From an uncultured Gemmatimonadota bacterium (GTDB taxonomy: Bacteria; Gemmatimonadota; Gemmatimonadetes; Gemmatimonadales; Gemmatimonadaceae): a stretch of DNA of 7,748 nt. A program made the translations under genes and the position numbers. Shown one piece after another: positions 7,213-7,748 of the stretch. Location of the stretch: positions 1-7,748 of the forward strand of contig CAMLEQ010000166.1 of assembly GCA_946479015.1 (NCBI GenBank). Reading direction: 5' to 3'. Under the pieces are notes generated by a model. It saw only the letters and a list, made by a program, of their open reading frames with translations. It made no database searches and was not told the DNA's origin. How positions within the stretch are numbered: the first letter of the stretch is position 1; every line of letters starts with the position of its first letter.

Positions 7213-7748
7213 TCAGGAGGTGACGGCGGCGGGCGTGATGTCGAGCTCGCGGACCTCGAGCAGAGGGAATTCCTCGCCATCCACGAGCAGCATCTTCTGC
7301 CCGACCGGGACCTGCATCCCGTCGTCCAGCTCCAGCCACTCGGTGACGCGGCCGAGGCGGACGGCATCGTCCGCGTAGTCCGCGCTGAGCGGCGACATCA
7401 CGGGGAGGAGCACCTCACCGAGATCGACGCCCTTGAACTCCGGCCCGGTGCGGACGACGGCCGGGATCCAGAGCAGATCACGGAGCCGCGCCGGCGCCTG
7501 CATGCGCACGGTGGCGATGTGCGCGAGCGGGATCCAGGTGTACTGCCCCGCCGCGAAGACCTCGAGGCGGGCGCCGACCCTGGGGTCGGCATCGGTGATC
7601 GACTCGAAGGGCGTCCCGTTGAGCGTCCCGGACACGGGGCGCTCCGGAGCGACGCCGCGCGGGAAGTCTCCCGTGCGGAACATCGCCTGACGCGTGCGGT
7701 CCGCGTGCATGGCGCTGCGATACAGGAGGGCACCCATGCCCGCCTGCG
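7213..7748 (-). CDS. tagJ: TagJ / ImpE-family T6SS accessory protein, C-terminal part (5' end outside window)
   Basis: ImpE/TagJ (SciE) family protein. In characterised systems it is a non-essential accessory factor that associates with the contractile sheath through TssB, and it occurs in T6SSs that use ClpV. The frame is open to the window edge, so about 177 residues are visible. The family usually has about 270, so roughly the first 95-100 residues (the helical, TPR-like N-terminal region) are missing. Numbering from the Met at 7737, diagnostic C-terminal features are NGTPFESITDADPR (40-53), the GQYTWIPL block (64-71), a DLLWIP segment (87-92), and EFKGVDLGEVLLPV followed by RLGRVTEW (100-134). 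That Met is internal to the family alignment and is unlikely to be the real start. The TGA stop lies 7 bp before the tssA start, which suggests one transcript. The family call is firm; a role in this organism is inferred from relatives. Confidence 0.9.
   Translation of the reverse strand, partial: QAGMGALLYRSAMHADRTRQAMFRTGDFPRGVAPERPVSGTLNGTPFESITDADPRVGARLEVFAAGQYTWIPLAHIATVRMQAPARLRDLLWIPAVVRTGPEFKGVDLGEVLLPVMSPLSADYADDAVRLGRVTEWLELDDGMQVPVGQKMLLVDGEEFPLLEVRELDITPAAVTS

Noticed and set aside
7215..7223. Perfect AGGAGGTGA Shine-Dalgarno match on the plus strand
   Set aside because: The next plus-strand ATG (7238) is too far away and opens only a short Ser-rich frame antisense to tagJ. The bases are explained by the tagJ C-terminal codons and stop.
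7206..7367. Minus-strand in-frame extension of tssA by 54 codons
   Set aside because: It overlaps the motif-supported end of tagJ and has a Ser/Arg/Pro-rich shadow composition. The ImpA signature starts right after the ATG at 7205.

Overview
The window is a very GC-rich, densely coding stretch. It holds six consecutive genes, all on the minus strand, from one type VI secretion system (T6SS) locus. In transcription order (high to low coordinate) they are tagJ/impE (5' end outside the window), tssA, tssE, tssF, tssG and tssH/clpV (3' end outside the window). Every gene was recognised from conserved family motifs in its translation. The host is a high-GC Gram-negative-type (diderm) bacterium, because a T6SS needs an outer membrane. 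The phylum cannot be fixed from these genes alone; Gemmatimonadota, Acidobacteriota, Myxococcota and high-GC Proteobacteria all remain possible.

Layout: 7748-7213 is the C-terminal part of TagJ. 7205-5409 is TssA, starting 7 bp after tagJ. 5405-4908 is TssE, with a GTG start 3 bp after tssA. 4915-3074 is TssF, with a GTG start overlapping tssE by 8 bp. 3092-2031 is TssG, with an ATG start overlapping tssF by 19 bp. 2014-1 is TssH/ClpV, starting 16 bp after tssG. The longest untranslated gap is 16 bp. There is therefore no room for an internal promoter outside coding sequence, and no terminator, RNA gene, repeat array or mobile element is visible. The promoter must lie beyond 7748, and the transcript runs past position 1.

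Together these genes encode most of the cytoplasmic baseplate and sheath-handling machinery. TssE, TssF and TssG form baseplate wedges (with TssK, not seen here). TssA primes and coordinates tube and sheath assembly. ClpV disassembles contracted sheaths for re-use, and TagJ is an accessory sheath-associated protein. The genes for TssB, TssC, Hcp, VgrG, TssK and the TssJLM membrane complex are not in the window and probably flank it. The order tagJ-tssE-tssF-tssG-clpV matches the Pseudomonas aeruginosa H1-T6SS, except that tssA sits between tagJ and tssE.

I found no sign of an undescribed system. The observations worth a second look are modest: the placement and length of tssA, the tightly coupled GTG starts, and the absence of effector or immunity genes within this segment.
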